Assembly: GCF_035967765.1 (NCBI RefSeq)
Contig: NZ_JAYWIT010000008.1
DNA: 64,000 bases
Direction: 5' to 3' (one strand)
DNA from: Conexibacter stalactiti
GTDB taxonomy: Bacteria > Actinomycetota > Thermoleophilia > Solirubrobacterales > Solirubrobacteraceae
Shown here: in pieces, positions 8,072 through 17,718 of the stretch
Layout: every line of letters begins with the position of its first letter
How positions within the stretch are numbered: position 1 is the stretch's first letter
Translations under genes and position numbers: made by a program
The notes under the pieces: model-generated
The model's input: only the letters and a program-made list of their open reading frames with translations
Told to the model about the DNA's origin: nothing
The model's database searches: none

Positions 8072-9349
8072 TCAGGAGGTCAGCCAGCGGGCGATGTAGA
8101 GCCGGCGGCCGGCGGATCCGGCCGCGACCACGCTGCCGCTGGTGCTGGCCGCGACGGCGTTCAGTCCCACGCCCCGTGGGGAGATGATGCGGACGCGGCC
8201 GCCCGGCCCGAAGGCCGGGTCGTACGCGCCGCTGCCGGTGATCCGCGCCAGTGTGGAGCCGACGCCGACGGTCAGCCCGTTGCCGGGCGCGGGGACCGCG
8301 CCGCAGGTCGTGTCGCTGGCGCCGCTCGGGCCCGCGACCGACGAGCGGCCGCCGGTGCCGAACGACGGGTCGAGCGCCCCGGCAGGTGTCAGCCGGATCG
8401 AGAGCACTGCGCCCGCGCCGCCTCTCGAGCCGTTGCCGGACACGGTGAGGCGACCCTGCGCGTCGCGCAGCAGCGTGCACGGGAACCACTGCTGGAAGCC
8501 GCTCGGCTGCTTGGGGAAGGCGATCTCGGTGTGGCCGGCCGTCCCGAACCCGGTCTGCGGCTGGCCCGCCGAGGTGAGGGCGAAGAGGCCCGCGCTGCCG
8601 TGCCCGTCGCCGCCGATGTAATCGAGGTGGCCCGCCGCGACGATGCCGCCGCCGGGCGTCGTCACGAGCCCGGACACCCCGGCGCTCGAGGCCATCATCG
8701 GGTTCCAGAAGACCGACTGCGCACGGCCCGCGCTCCCGAAGGAACGGTCCAGCGCGCCGTCGCGGGTGAGGCGCGCGACGACCATCGGACGACCGTTGAC
8801 GTTTGCGTTCGAGCCGCCCAGCAGGACCCGGCCGGCGCTGTCCAGCGCGATCGTCTGCGCGATGCCGCCGGCCGACACGGTGGCGTAGCCGCGGCCGGCG
8901 CCGAAGCTGCGGTCGAGCTGGCCGCCGGCGGTGAGGCGCAGCGCGAGCATCGATCCCTGCCCGTAGCCGCCGCCGACCAGGAGGCGGCCGGTCTGCGGCT
9001 CGACGGCGAGCGACGTGCCGATGAACGGCCCGTCTCTCGCGGGCAACGACGAGCGGAAGATCCCGTCGGTGCCGAAGCTCGGGTCGAGTCTGCCGCCGGC
9101 CAGATAGCGCGCGACGAGCACCTGCCCGTCGCCGGATCTGGTGATCGCCTGGCCGGCGACGACGGTCCGCGCGCCCGTGGCCGCCGCCGCGTAGGCGACC
9201 GCCGAGTAGCCGGGGATCGAGGTCGTCACGTAGCCCCTGCCCGCGCCGAAGCTCGGATCGGGGCGGGCGGCCCCGGACGCGACGGCGGGGAAGGCGGCCA
9301 GGGCCGCGGCGGCGGCGGCGATCAGTACAGGAAGGCGCGTGGAGGGCAT
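8072..9349 (-). CDS. Secreted delta-60 repeat protein
   Basis: The 425-residue protein starts MPSTRLPVLIAAAA with a signal peptide ending near ASGAA. It carries about seven delta-60 beta-propeller-like repeats recognised by the core DPSFG or near variants: RPDPSFGAGRGY, LDPSFGTDGIF, LDRSFGAGRGY, LDRSFGSAGRA, TGFGTAGHTE, LDPSFGTGGRSS and YDPAFGPGGRV. Such proteins are common in Solirubrobacterales and other bacteria, are exported, and have no proven biochemical role. I chose the ATG at 9349 because the longer frame begins with TTG and lacks a signal sequence. It is divergently arranged with the beta-helix pseudogene. Confidence 0.85.
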   Translation of the reverse strand: MPSTRLPVLIAAAAAALAAFPAVASGAARPDPSFGAGRGYVTTSIPGYSAVAYAAAATGARTVVAGQAITRSGDGQVLVARYLAGGRLDPSFGTDGIFRSSLPARDGPFIGTSLAVEPQTGRLLVGGGYGQGSMLALRLTAGGQLDRSFGAGRGYATVSAGGIAQTIALDSAGRVLLGGSNANVNGRPMVVARLTRDGALDRSFGSAGRAQSVFWNPMMASSAGVSGLVTTPGGGIVAAGHLDYIGGDGHGSAGLFALTSAGQPQTGFGTAGHTEIAFPKQPSGFQQWFPCTLLRDAQGRLTVSGNGSRGGAGAVLSIRLTPAGALDPSFGTGGRSSVAGPSGASDTTCGAVPAPGNGLTVGVGSTLARITGSGAYDPAFGPGGRVRIISPRGVGLNAVAASTSGSVVAAGSAGRRLYIARWLTS

Positions 9350-9433
9350 GGTCGGGTCGATCGGTCGGTGAATCGGCGGGAGAGGACGGACTCTACGGGC
9401 CACGCGCACCCCGGCTCCCCGAGAACGAGAAAC

Positions 9434-9451
9434 GCCCCCGCGACGCGGGGC
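9434..9451. other. GC-rich hairpin in divergent intergenic region
   Basis: GCCCCCGCG A CGCGGGGC can fold into a short stem flanked by AAAC and TTCCC. It looks like an intrinsic terminator but lies between two divergent genes, so it may be leftover or a leader structure. Confidence 0.3.
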
Positions 9452-9543
9452 TTCCCGTGCAGCGCGCTCCGCGCGGGTTTCACCACTCCAGGTCACGTCC
9501 GCATTATGATCTAAAAAACTGACTGATACGGAAGGGATCCGCA

Positions 9544-10781
9544 ATGCGCCCCGTCATCCGCGTCGTCGCCCTGGCGACGGCCGTGCTCGCGCTGAGCGCC
9601 GTCTCCGCAGGTGCGTGCACGACGACCGTCTCCACGCCTACCGCCATCACGAACGCGAGCGTCAACGCGAGAGCGGGCGACACCGTCTGCATCGCGACGG
9701 GAACGTACGCGAGCATCCTGATCGGCGGGCCGCACGCCGGCACCATATATATGGCGCCCGCATCCGGGGCCTCGGTCTCGATCGGACATCTCGAGATCTC
9801 GCAGACGGCGACGAACTTCGACCTGAGCGGCTTCACGATCACCAGCCTGCTCGAGTTCGACGACGACGGCGCCGAGGACGTCCGCGTCTCCGACATGGAC
9901 GTCAACCGCGTCCTGATCCGTGGTGGCGTGTCTGACGTGGTGCTCGAGCGGAACGTGTTCCGTGGCGATGACGGGAACGCGGTGGCGATCGCAGGAGGCG
10001 GACGACGGACTCCACCGAGGTGCGGCGGGTCAAGATCCACCGCAACCTCTTCGACAGCCCCTACACCGACGGGGTCTACTCGGCGTATCACGAAGACCTG
10101 GAGATCACCCAGAACGAGTTCACAGGGCTGCACGAGATCGGCAACCACTCGGACGTCTACCAGAGCACGTGGGGCGGATCGGGCCTCCTCTTCTCCCAGA
10201 ACTACGTGCACGACCTCGACGGCCAGGGCGTCTTCATCAAGGACGGGACGGTCACCGACGCGGAGATAACGGACAACCTGCTCGTCCGTGACTCCGCAGG
10301 CGCACCGATCGCGCTCGTGGAGGTCGACGGCGCGCTCATCGCCCGCAACACGGTGTGGGGCAACGGGGACGGCGTGACGCTTCTCGGTCAGAGCCTTGCC
10401 GACCTGACCGTCACCGGCAACGTGTTCGAGTACTTCGTGCCGATAGACGACGACGGCGTACCGGACGGCGACGCCTCGAACACGTGGTGGGACACCGTCA
10501 GAAGACAGCAGATCGCGGCGCGCATCGCCGAGGACTGCAACGTGCTCGGCGGCGGTTGGTCCTGGAGCCAGTCGGGACGCTTCGGGCCCAACGACGAGAT
10601 CTACACGCCCGACGACGGCGACAGAGTCGCGGAACCCGGCGAGCGCCAGTACTGGGCCAACGCCAACTTCCCGCAGCCGTCACTGATCGGCGGTGACGAC
10701 TGGCGGGTCGGCACGGAGCTCTGCGACGACGGCGTCGGCGTGACTTGGAAGCCCGGGGATTGGCCGGTAGGGCGTCCGTAG
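9544..10781 (+). pseudogene. Secreted parallel beta-helix protein interrupted by a frameshift
   Basis: The first 150 or so codons encode a signal peptide (MRPVIRVVALATAVLAL...AGA) and a beta-helix start (TIYMAPASGASVSIG, ITSLLEF, VVLERNVFRGDDGN). The frame is lost near 10000 and the same fold resumes one frame over (TEVRRVKIHRNLFDS, LEITQNEFTG, ITDNLLVRD, VTGNVFEYF) to the stop at 10781. One extra G in the GGCGGA run near 9997-10002 would restore a single protein of about 413 residues. The family resembles right-handed beta-helix (pectate-lyase-like or NosD-like) proteins. It may be a true pseudogene, a programmed shift or a sequencing error. Confidence 0.8.
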
Positions 10782-10897
10782 CGACGCAAGAACGAGGGGC
10801 ACGGTAACCGCTCACCGCCGGCACGCCCTGCGGGCCACGAGGGCGGAGGGCCGCGTCCGGCGCCGCCGCAAGCTACCTCCGGCACAGCGCCGCCGCG

Positions 10898-10934
10898 CGG
10901 GCCCCCAGGGGCGGAGTCGCTCCCCGAGGGCCCG
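10898..10934. terminator. Bidirectional GC-rich hairpin between convergent genes
   Basis: CGGGCCC and GGGCCCG form the outer stem, and an internal GGGG/CCCC extends it. It lies between the end of the beta-helix pseudogene (+) and the end of the leucine-rich-repeat gene (-), a position where a shared terminator is expected. Confidence 0.5.
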
Positions 10935-10976
10935 TCGTGTCGTCCTGTCCGCTGCTGCGCGGCGGCCCGCCGCTGC

Positions 10977-13900
10977 CTACCGCGTGACGCGCAACTGGAC
11001 TCTCTGCGTCACCGTCTCGCCGCCGACCCGCATGCGGACCGTGACGACGTGCGTGCCGACGCGGGCGGTGCGGCCGACCGTCAGGCGCAGGCGGATCGTG
11101 CGCGACTCGCCGGCGCGGAGTCGTCCCAGCTTGACCGCGCGGACGCGGGCCTTGAGTGCCTTCGGTGCCGACGCGGTCAGCGTCGAGCCGGCGAACGCGG
11201 CGGCGGTGCCGTTGCTGACGCGCAGCGACACGGTCGCGGTGCGGCCGCGGCGGACTCTCGTCGCGGCGGAGCCGGCGGCGCTCAGCGAGAACGTGCCGTC
11301 CCTGCCCGGCGCGCCGGCGTCGCCCTTCGGACCGACGGGGCCGAGCGGGCCGAGGGGTCCGAGCGGGCCTGCGGGACCGACAGGGCCGTCGGCGCCGTCT
11401 CTGCCCCCGGCGCCGGCGTCGCCTCTGTCGCCTCTCGCGCCGTCCTCACCGGAGGGGCCGGTCGGGAGCGCGGTGCTGGTGCCCGACAGCGACACCGACA
11501 GCCTGCCGCTCGCCGTGTTCGTCTTCACGACCAGCGTCGCGTGCGAGGCGGCGTTCTCCCGCGCCGGTGAGAAGCGCACGCCGACCTTGCACGAGTCGCC
11601 CGGCAGCAGCACCTCGTCGCTGCACTCGTTGCGGCTGACGAGGAAGTCGTCGGCCGACTCGCCGTCATCGTCGGCCGCTGCCACTCGACCGATCCGCAGC
11701 TTGCCCGAGCCGCTGTTGGTGACGGTGACGATTCTCGACGCGCCGGTCGTCTGCGCCGCCTGCTCGGGGAACGCGATCGAAGCCGCGCTCGCCGCGGCGA
11801 GCGTGCCGACCGCGCCGCTCAGCTCGACCAGGTCGGTGCGCGACTTGCGCCGCCAGTCGTTTTCATCGTCCTTGTTCTCGATGCCTGTGCCGTACAGCTC
11901 TACGTAGCCCTGGTCCATGATCAGGCGGACCGACTGGCCGGGGGCGAGTCGCGCCGGGAGCTCGCCGATGCCCTCCCAGGCGCCGGCGTTGTCGGCGTGC
12001 TCGGGCTCGGAGTCGGGCAGGACCTGCGTCGTGAGCCGCACCGGGGCGAGCTGCGGGTCGCCGTCCCACGACCACAGCGCCTGCCCGGTCGCGGCGGGCG
12101 GCGGGCCGGCCGTGGCGGAGAGGATCAGATACTCGCCGGCGGCGTTCTTGCGGATCTCGCGGATGCTGTGACCGTCGAGGTCGAGCAGGATCGGGTCGCC
12201 GAACTCCGCCTTCGTCGCCGTCCCGTTCGTCAGCTCCTCGACGTTCTCCAGCGGCACGATCAGCGCTCTGCCACCCGACTCCGGCGGCACGACCGGCGAG
12301 CGGAAGCCGAGGTAGAGCGCGCTGCCGTCGGGCGAGAACTCGGCGCCCTCGATGTTGAAGCCGTTGAGGCGGTCCGCCGGGATCTTGCCGTTACCGGCGG
12401 CGGCGAGCCCCAGCTCGCCGTGGTGCTCGGTGAGATCCCACTCCGCCAGATCGGTGCGCAGGTCCTGGTACGGCGTGCCGACCGGCGCGATGCGCGCGTT
12501 GGCACCGCTGCCGGTCAGTCTCGTCTGGTAGATGCGGTGACGGCTCTCCTGATATTCGCCGTCCTTCTTGTTGCCGTGCGAGCCGAGCCAGAAGATCGCG
12601 TCGCCCTTGCGCGCCGCGGACTCGAAGTCGATCTCGTGGTCCGACGGACCGGGGCTGAAGGTCGCGAGCTCGCGGCCCGAGACGCGCGCGTCCTGGAGCC
12701 GGATCGAGGCGCGCTCGTCGTCGGCGATCAGCAGGTGGCCGTCGCCGACCGCGATCGCGGTCGAGGCGTCCGACGTACCCACCAGCACGCGGCTGGTCGG
12801 CGTCGTCGCGCGCGACACCTCGTAGAGGAACGACACCTGCTCGGTCTTGCCCGACGGGCCGGTGACCGTCACGGTGACGCGCAGCGGGGGCGTGACGCCG
12901 ACGCCGACGCTGCTCGGCTCCCCCGTCTCCTTCTTGGGCCGCAGCACGATCCAGCGGTTGGCGTCGCTGCCGCCGAGCTCGATGTCGTCGGGGCCGAGCA
13001 CCGTCGCCGGGTCGCGGTTCGGATCGTTCTCGGCATTCTCCGCGGTCACGCTGAGTCTCAGCTGCGACGGGTCGATCAGCTGCCCGTCAGCGCCCAACTG
13101 GGCGACGTGGAACGGCACTCTCGTGCCGTCCGGGTCGAGCGCCACACCCGACCGTCCGAAGACGAGCGTGGACGCGGTCGATGAAGCGCCGTCCCGGGCC
13201 TGGCCGCCATCGGGCGTTCCGATCACCGGCTTCTCCGCCTCGCCGTTGGTGACGACCGGCGTCGGGGCCGACGTCCCCTGCCCGCCCGTGTCCGCGCACG
13301 ACACCCGCACCGAGAGTCTGTGTCCGAGATCGCGCGGCCAGACCGTGTAGGTCGGCTCGGTCGGCAGGTTGCCCCCGTCATATGGGAAGTTCGAGTCCAG
13401 ATAGCGTGTGTGCGGGTTGGCGACGATCTCCGCGCCGTCGCGCAGCCACTGGTACCTCAGGCTCTCCGGCGCGCACGCGGGCTCGTCGGGCTCGGCGCCG
13501 ACCGTGCCGGGAGCGGTCACCTCGAGCGTCGACCAGACCTCGCTGGTCCCGGTCACCGTCGGCGGCGTGCCGTCGACGGGATCGACCGGCGGATCCGAGA
13601 AGTTCACGGTCCAGCGCGTCTGCAGCCCCGGGAGGTCCGGAGCCGTCGACATCAGCTCGACGCTCGTGGCGCTCTCGTCGGTCAGCGTGACCCGACGCGT
13701 CGCGGGGTCGTAGCTGCCCGCGGTCGCCGGCTCGACCCTCAGCGGATCGACGATCGCGGCGCTCTGTCTCAGCGCCGGCAGCACGACGCCGCCGGGCGTG
13801 TAGGCCCCCACGTAGAGCTGCTGGCCGTCCGTCTGATATGAGGCGGGCGGGCGGCTCCAGCTGTCCAACGGCGTGAAGTCGGTGATCCGATTGCGGTTCA

Positions 13901-14678
13901 GCAGCAGCCCTTCGTCCGGGTTCGCCCAGTCGACCAGTCTGCTGCTCCCGAGCATCGCCAGCGACGAGACGTCGGCGATGCGGTTGTTCGTGAGGTCGAG
14001 CGTCGCGATCTTCGCGGGATCGACCTTGCCGACGATCGGCGCCGGGTTGACGATCCGGTTCCGGGTCACGTTCAGCGTCGTCAGGTTCGGCAGCTGCGGG
14101 AGCCGGCTGGCGTCGCTGATCGCGTTGTTGGGCAGGCTCAGCGAGGTGAGGTTCGTCAGCGTGGCCAGCGGCGCCGGGTTGGTCACGCCGTTGCCCTGCA
14201 CCAGGAGGGTGGTCAGGCTCGTCAGCCCCGCCAGCGGTCTCAGGTTGCGCGCCTTGCCGCTCTGCAGCGTCAGCTCGGTGAGGTTCGTCAGCCCCGCCAG
14301 CGGTGCGAGGCTCGTGAAGGTGCTGGCCTGTCTCGTGGAGGCTCCCGCGATCGTGATCCCCTGCGCGTTCGTCAGCGCCTCGAGGCCGGTCAGATCGGCG
14401 AACGGCCCGGTCAAGGAGTACGTGCTGGTCAGGCTCGCCGCCTCGCCGACGGTGATGTCCTGCGTCGCCGTCCGACCCGAGCCGAGTCTCGAGTTGAGCC
14501 GCGCCTTGAGGTTGGCGTCGGGGATGTTGACGACGTCGGTGTCGGCGGCGTGGGCCGTGAGCGGCGCGAGCGGCAGCTGCGCCGGCGCGAGCGTCAGCCC
14601 GCCGGTCAGCGCAAGTGCCACGGTGACACCAGCGAACGCCGCGCGGCACCCCTGCCGCGACGAGGATCGAAGGGACAT
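10977..14678 (-). CDS. Large secreted leucine-rich-repeat protein with collagen-like segment
   Basis: The 1233-residue exported protein starts MSLRSSSRQG after AGGAGTCTC and has a signal peptide ending near TAHAA. Residues from about 45 to 270 hold internalin-like leucine-rich repeats (LAGLTNLTELTLQ, LTSLTTLLVQGNGV, LTNLTSLSLPNNAI, LPNLTTLNVTRNRI). Ig-like and propeller-like segments follow, including LLIADDERASIRL and FSPDGSALYLG. An ASPM-SPD-2-Hydin-like region contains the dodecapeptide-like LVSRNECSDEVLLPGDSC. Near the C-terminus are about 18 Gly-X-Y triplets (nucleotides about 11300-11465), then a final beta-sandwich. No sortase motif is seen. It is likely a surface adhesin or binding protein. 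Confidence 0.85.
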   Translation of the reverse strand: MSLRSSSRQGCRAAFAGVTVALALTGGLTLAPAQLPLAPLTAHAADTDVVNIPDANLKARLNSRLGSGRTATQDITVGEAASLTSTYSLTGPFADLTGLEALTNAQGITIAGASTRQASTFTSLAPLAGLTNLTELTLQSGKARNLRPLAGLTSLTTLLVQGNGVTNPAPLATLTNLTSLSLPNNAISDASRLPQLPNLTTLNVTRNRIVNPAPIVGKVDPAKIATLDLTNNRIADVSSLAMLGSSRLVDWANPDEGLLLNRNRITDFTPLDSWSRPPASYQTDGQQLYVGAYTPGGVVLPALRQSAAIVDPLRVEPATAGSYDPATRRVTLTDESATSVELMSTAPDLPGLQTRWTVNFSDPPVDPVDGTPPTVTGTSEVWSTLEVTAPGTVGAEPDEPACAPESLRYQWLRDGAEIVANPHTRYLDSNFPYDGGNLPTEPTYTVWPRDLGHRLSVRVSCADTGGQGTSAPTPVVTNGEAEKPVIGTPDGGQARDGASSTASTLVFGRSGVALDPDGTRVPFHVAQLGADGQLIDPSQLRLSVTAENAENDPNRDPATVLGPDDIELGGSDANRWIVLRPKKETGEPSSVGVGVTPPLRVTVTVTGPSGKTEQVSFLYEVSRATTPTSRVLVGTSDASTAIAVGDGHLLIADDERASIRLQDARVSGRELATFSPGPSDHEIDFESAARKGDAIFWLGSHGNKKDGEYQESRHRIYQTRLTGSGANARIAPVGTPYQDLRTDLAEWDLTEHHGELGLAAAGNGKIPADRLNGFNIEGAEFSPDGSALYLGFRSPVVPPESGGRALIVPLENVEELTNGTATKAEFGDPILLDLDGHSIREIRKNAAGEYLILSATAGPPPAATGQALWSWDGDPQLAPVRLTTQVLPDSEPEHADNAGAWEGIGELPARLAPGQSVRLIMDQGYVELYGTGIENKDDENDWRRKSRTDLVELSGAVGTLAAASAASIAFPEQAAQTTGASRIVTVTNSGSGKLRIGRVAAADDDGESADDFLVSRNECSDEVLLPGDSCKVGVRFSPARENAASHATLVVKTNTASGRLSVSLSGTSTALPTGPSGEDGARGDRGDAGAGGRDGADGPVGPAGPLGPLGPLGPVGPKGDAGAPGRDGTFSLSAAGSAATRVRRGRTATVSLRVSNGTAAAFAGSTLTASAPKALKARVRAVKLGRLRAGESRTIRLRLTVGRTARVGTHVVTVRMRVGGETVTQRVQLRVTR

Positions 14679-14833
14679 GAGACTCCTGGAAATGGGGGAA
14701 GTGGACGCGCGCCGCCCCGCGGCCGACGCCCATAACCACGCCATCGTGTACGCAGTCGTCTCTCAAGTCGTTACTTTGCTGTGACGATGCTGTGTCAACT
14801 CTTTGCGCAAGTAACGAGTCGTTCACGACGAAC

Positions 14834-14861
14834 GCCGCCGGGGCGCAAAGACCCCGGCGGC
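14834..14861 (-). terminator. Hairpin between the lamin-tail and leucine-rich-repeat genes
   Basis: GCCGCCGGGG and CCCCGGCGGC form a perfect 10-bp stem with an 8-nt loop. It lies in the 255-bp gap downstream of the lamin-tail gene and upstream of the leucine-rich-repeat start. No strong U-tract follows. Confidence 0.5.
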
Positions 14862-14933
14862 ATCCGCAATTGACACGGTGAAGCAAGCGATCCCTCAGCC
14901 GCTCACCTCAACGATGAGCTTCAGACGTCGCTC

Positions 14934-16730
14934 TCAGTTGGCGGCGTTGTACGACGGGGTGGCGTCGACGATCCAGTCGCCCAGACCGGCCGACTGGCGG
15001 GCGAACGACCCGACCGCGTGCTCGCTCCACTCGTGGTGGTCGACCGGGATCGAGGTCCCGACCGTGGCCCCGGCGCGGAAGAGGCGGACCGCGTCGTTGC
15101 CGTCGAAGCCGAAGCCGCCCGTGGCGGTTCTGAGCACGAACGTTCTGCCGGCCGCGAGCAGCGTGCTGGCCGGGATCGTGTACGTGTTGGTGTTGGTGCT
15201 GTCGGCGATGATCGCGCCGCTGATGTCGATCGTGCTGCCGGAGGTGTTGAGCAGCTCGACCCAGTCGCCGTTGACGGCGTCACCGGTGGTGACGACCTCG
15301 TTGAGCACGACGTAGGAGATGTCGGGCGTCACCGTGGAGGTGAAGTCGTTCGCCGCCGCGTAGGTGCTCTTGTTGGTGGCTCTGAACACGCCGCTGCCGT
15401 CAAGCCCGTAGGTCTGCAGCGCGTGCGTGCCCCACAGCTCGTCGGAGACGACCGCCGCTCTGGCCAGGTCGACGGCGTCGGCTCTGAAGAGGCGAGCCGC
15501 GTCGGAGTCGCCCAGGCCGAACTGCGCGCTGCCGAGGGCCGGGTCGTCGACGCGGAAGGCCGCGACCGCTCCGGCGGCGAGGTCCGGGGTGGCGGCGGGG
15601 ATCCGGAAGACGTTGCTGTTGTTGCTGTCGGACAGGATCGCGTCGTCCAGGGTCACGCTGCTCCCGGTCGTGTTCTTGAGCTCGATCCAGTCGCCGTTTC
15701 TGTCGTCGCCGTGGCTCTCGACCTCGTTGATGACCACGCCGGTCAGGTCGGGGGCCGTGATCGCTCTGAACTGATTGACCGCGGCGAACGTGCTGACCGT
15801 CGTCTGGACCCAGCTGCCGGCGCCGGCGACGTTGCGTCCATAGGTGACGGTCGCGTGCGCGGACCACGAGTACTGGTCGACGACCGTTCTGAGCGTGATG
15901 TCGTTGGGGGCGTAGAGTCTCACGGCGTCGGAGGAGCCGAGACCGAAGTTGCCCGTGACGAGCGGGTCGTCGAGGCGGAAGGCGACGTAGCCGCCCGCGG
16001 GCAGGTTCGGCGTCGTGGCCGGGACGACGAACTGATGCGCCGGGTCGCTGTCGGTGATGATCGCGCCGTCGATGTTGATCGCCGAGCCGGTCGTGTTGTA
16101 CAGCTCGACCCAGTCGCCGTTCGTGGCGTCGCCGTTGGACTCGACCTCGTTGAGTCTGACGCCGGTGATGTTGCCGACCGGCGGGAGGCCGAAGTCGTTG
16201 GCGTCGCCGAACGTGCCCGCCGCGGTGGTCGAGAACGTGCTCGAACCCTCCGGTCTGGCGCCGTAGGTGGTCGCCGCGTGAGCCGTCCACGAGTAGGTGT
16301 CGGTCGGCGAGACCGCGCTGAGGTCGACGGTGTTGGCCGGGAACAGCCGCGCGGAGTCGGCGGCGCCGAGGCCGAAGTTGCCCGAGACGGCCGGGTCGTC
16401 GACGCGGAAGGCGGCCCACTCGTTGACACCCAGGTAGGTTCTGGCCGGGATGACGAAGCGGTGGCTGTTGTCGCTGTCGGACAGGATCACGCCCGAGAGG
16501 TCGACCTCGTCGTTGATGGCGAGACCGGTGTTGTAGAGCTCGATCCAGTCGCCGTTGACGGCGTCGCCGTTGGACTCGACCTCGTTGATCTCGACGTCGG
16601 TCAGGTTGGTGGTGACCGCCGAGGCCGGCGCGACCCCGAAGGCGAGGGCGGTGCAGGCGGCAGCCGCGCCGACGACCGCGCCACGGCGAATCCGCGCGAC
16701 TCGGTCACGAGGCAATTCGAACTTCATCAT
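14934..16730 (-). CDS. Secreted protein with four tandem lamin-tail (LTD) domains
   Basis: The 598-residue protein has a signal peptide ending near APASAV. It carries four repeats of a lamin-tail fold of about 130-140 residues. Each opens with INEVESNGD or a variant, then GDWIELYNT/GDWVELLNT, a TDS/SDSDN turn, FRVDDP and a G-L-G-x-x-D-x-x-RL segment. Bacterial LTD domains occur in exported nucleases and adhesins. No catalytic domain is present, so this is probably a surface binding protein. Two adjacent ATGs (16730, 16727) follow AGGGGACGC; the second has slightly better spacing. A possible -10 element (TAAATA) lies 5' of the gene near 16760. Confidence 0.85.
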   Translation of the reverse strand: MMKFELPRDRVARIRRGAVVGAAAACTALAFGVAPASAVTTNLTDVEINEVESNGDAVNGDWIELYNTGLAINDEVDLSGVILSDSDNSHRFVIPARTYLGVNEWAAFRVDDPAVSGNFGLGAADSARLFPANTVDLSAVSPTDTYSWTAHAATTYGARPEGSSTFSTTAAGTFGDANDFGLPPVGNITGVRLNEVESNGDATNGDWVELYNTTGSAINIDGAIITDSDPAHQFVVPATTPNLPAGGYVAFRLDDPLVTGNFGLGSSDAVRLYAPNDITLRTVVDQYSWSAHATVTYGRNVAGAGSWVQTTVSTFAAVNQFRAITAPDLTGVVINEVESHGDDRNGDWIELKNTTGSSVTLDDAILSDSNNSNVFRIPAATPDLAAGAVAAFRVDDPALGSAQFGLGDSDAARLFRADAVDLARAAVVSDELWGTHALQTYGLDGSGVFRATNKSTYAAANDFTSTVTPDISYVVLNEVVTTGDAVNGDWVELLNTSGSTIDISGAIIADSTNTNTYTIPASTLLAAGRTFVLRTATGGFGFDGNDAVRLFRAGATVGTSIPVDHHEWSEHAVGSFARQSAGLGDWIVDATPSYNAAN

Positions 16731-17062
16731 GCGTCCCCTAACGATTGATGATGCTGACTATTTAACTGTGCGCCGTGCCGAACCGCGACTCACTCCGCGG
16801 CGCAACACGACGTCGCGCCTCTCGGCGCTCCCCCGTCGTCTGGTGGCCCGGACTTCGGTGGAAGGCCGCTGGCTCGATGAAGCTAACCGCACGTCGCCGG
16901 GGCAGGTTGTGAATTCGCCGTGAATCCGCAGTGAAGCGCGATCGAACAACCGGCCAGTCGATCACGGTCTGTTAACACCGCATGGCCCGCGCCCCGAGTG
17001 GCCCGCGACGTGCTGACGTCGATGTGAACGCCGGGCCGGCGCGTCGCGGTTTCGCGTCGCAG
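16731..17062. other. Intergenic region upstream of the LTD gene
   Basis: The first about 40 bp are AT-rich (gattgatgatgctgactatttaact) and probably hold the promoter of the LTD gene. I see no convincing coding frame in the rest; the short frames here lack family signatures and good starts. It ends at the duplicated tRNA-Arg segment. Confidence 0.5.
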
Positions 17063-17098
<36 letters not shown>

Positions 17099-17130
17099 GT
17101 ATCGACGTCGCCGGAGCCGGGAGACGGTGG

Positions 17131-17503
17131 TCAGCCGACGCGGAAGCTGACGGCCTTGGCGGCGCTGCGGTTGCCGGCGACGTCGGCCGCGCGGATCGTC
17201 ATGCGGTAGCGGCCCGGGGGCAGCGGCTTGCCGCGGAAGCGACCGCTGACGGCGAGGCGGGCAGCGCCCGGCAGGACTGCGGCGGGTGAGGGTGCCGAGG
17301 ATCGCCGAGCGGCCCGATCTCGTGATCGTCACCGTGACCGTCTCCGGCTCGCTGAGCCGGTAGCGCAGGACCGTGGCGCGGGGGAGGCGCGCGGGGCGGG
17401 CCGCGACGCGGAAACGTGCGGGCGTGAGGCTGAGCTTGCTGAGGGTCGGCGCCTGGCGGTCGCCAGCCGGGGTCAGCGGCGTCGGCTGCGGGCTCTGGCT
17501 CAC
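17131..17503 (-). pseudogene. Remnant of a secreted beta-sandwich protein, frameshifted and 5' truncated
   Basis: One minus frame from 17503 reads APTLSKLSLTPARFRV and then TVTVTITRSGRSAILGTLTR. The frame then shifts near 17275, and a second frame continues LAVSGRFRGKPLPPGRYRM and AADVAGNRSAAKAVSF to a stop at 17131-17133. This is the typical C-terminal extracellular repeat of actinobacterial secreted proteins, split between two frames. A stop codon lies just upstream of the GTG, so the N-terminal part and any signal peptide are missing. It lies inside the tRNA-bounded segment. Confidence 0.72.
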
Positions 17504-17536
17504 CGCTCATCGTGCGATGCGCCGGAGCTTGCGCGA

Positions 17537-17554
17537 AAGGGACCTGGGTCCCTT
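17537..17554. terminator. Palindromic terminator-like element
   Basis: AAGGGACC TG GGTCCCTT is a perfect palindrome followed by CTTTG on the plus strand. It lies in the degenerate segment. The neighbouring plus-strand frame has a short signal-peptide-like stretch (LLGLAAPAAA) but no confident gene. Confidence 0.45.
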
Positions 17555-17718
17555 CTTTGCTCGGACCCCTCGCCGCCACCCTGCTCGGTCTCGCCGCGCC
17601 GGCCGCCGCGACTGAACCGCAGGGACCGGCACCGGACCTGCCGGCCGCGATCAGGGCCGGTGATGGACCAGCCGCGATACAGAGACGCGACCCACCGTCG
17701 GCCGACTTCAGAAGCGTT

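Noticed and set aside
16758..16965. Short minus ORFs upstream of the LTD gene
   Set aside because: Low-complexity Arg-rich frames without a start context; the region is more likely promoter and spacer.
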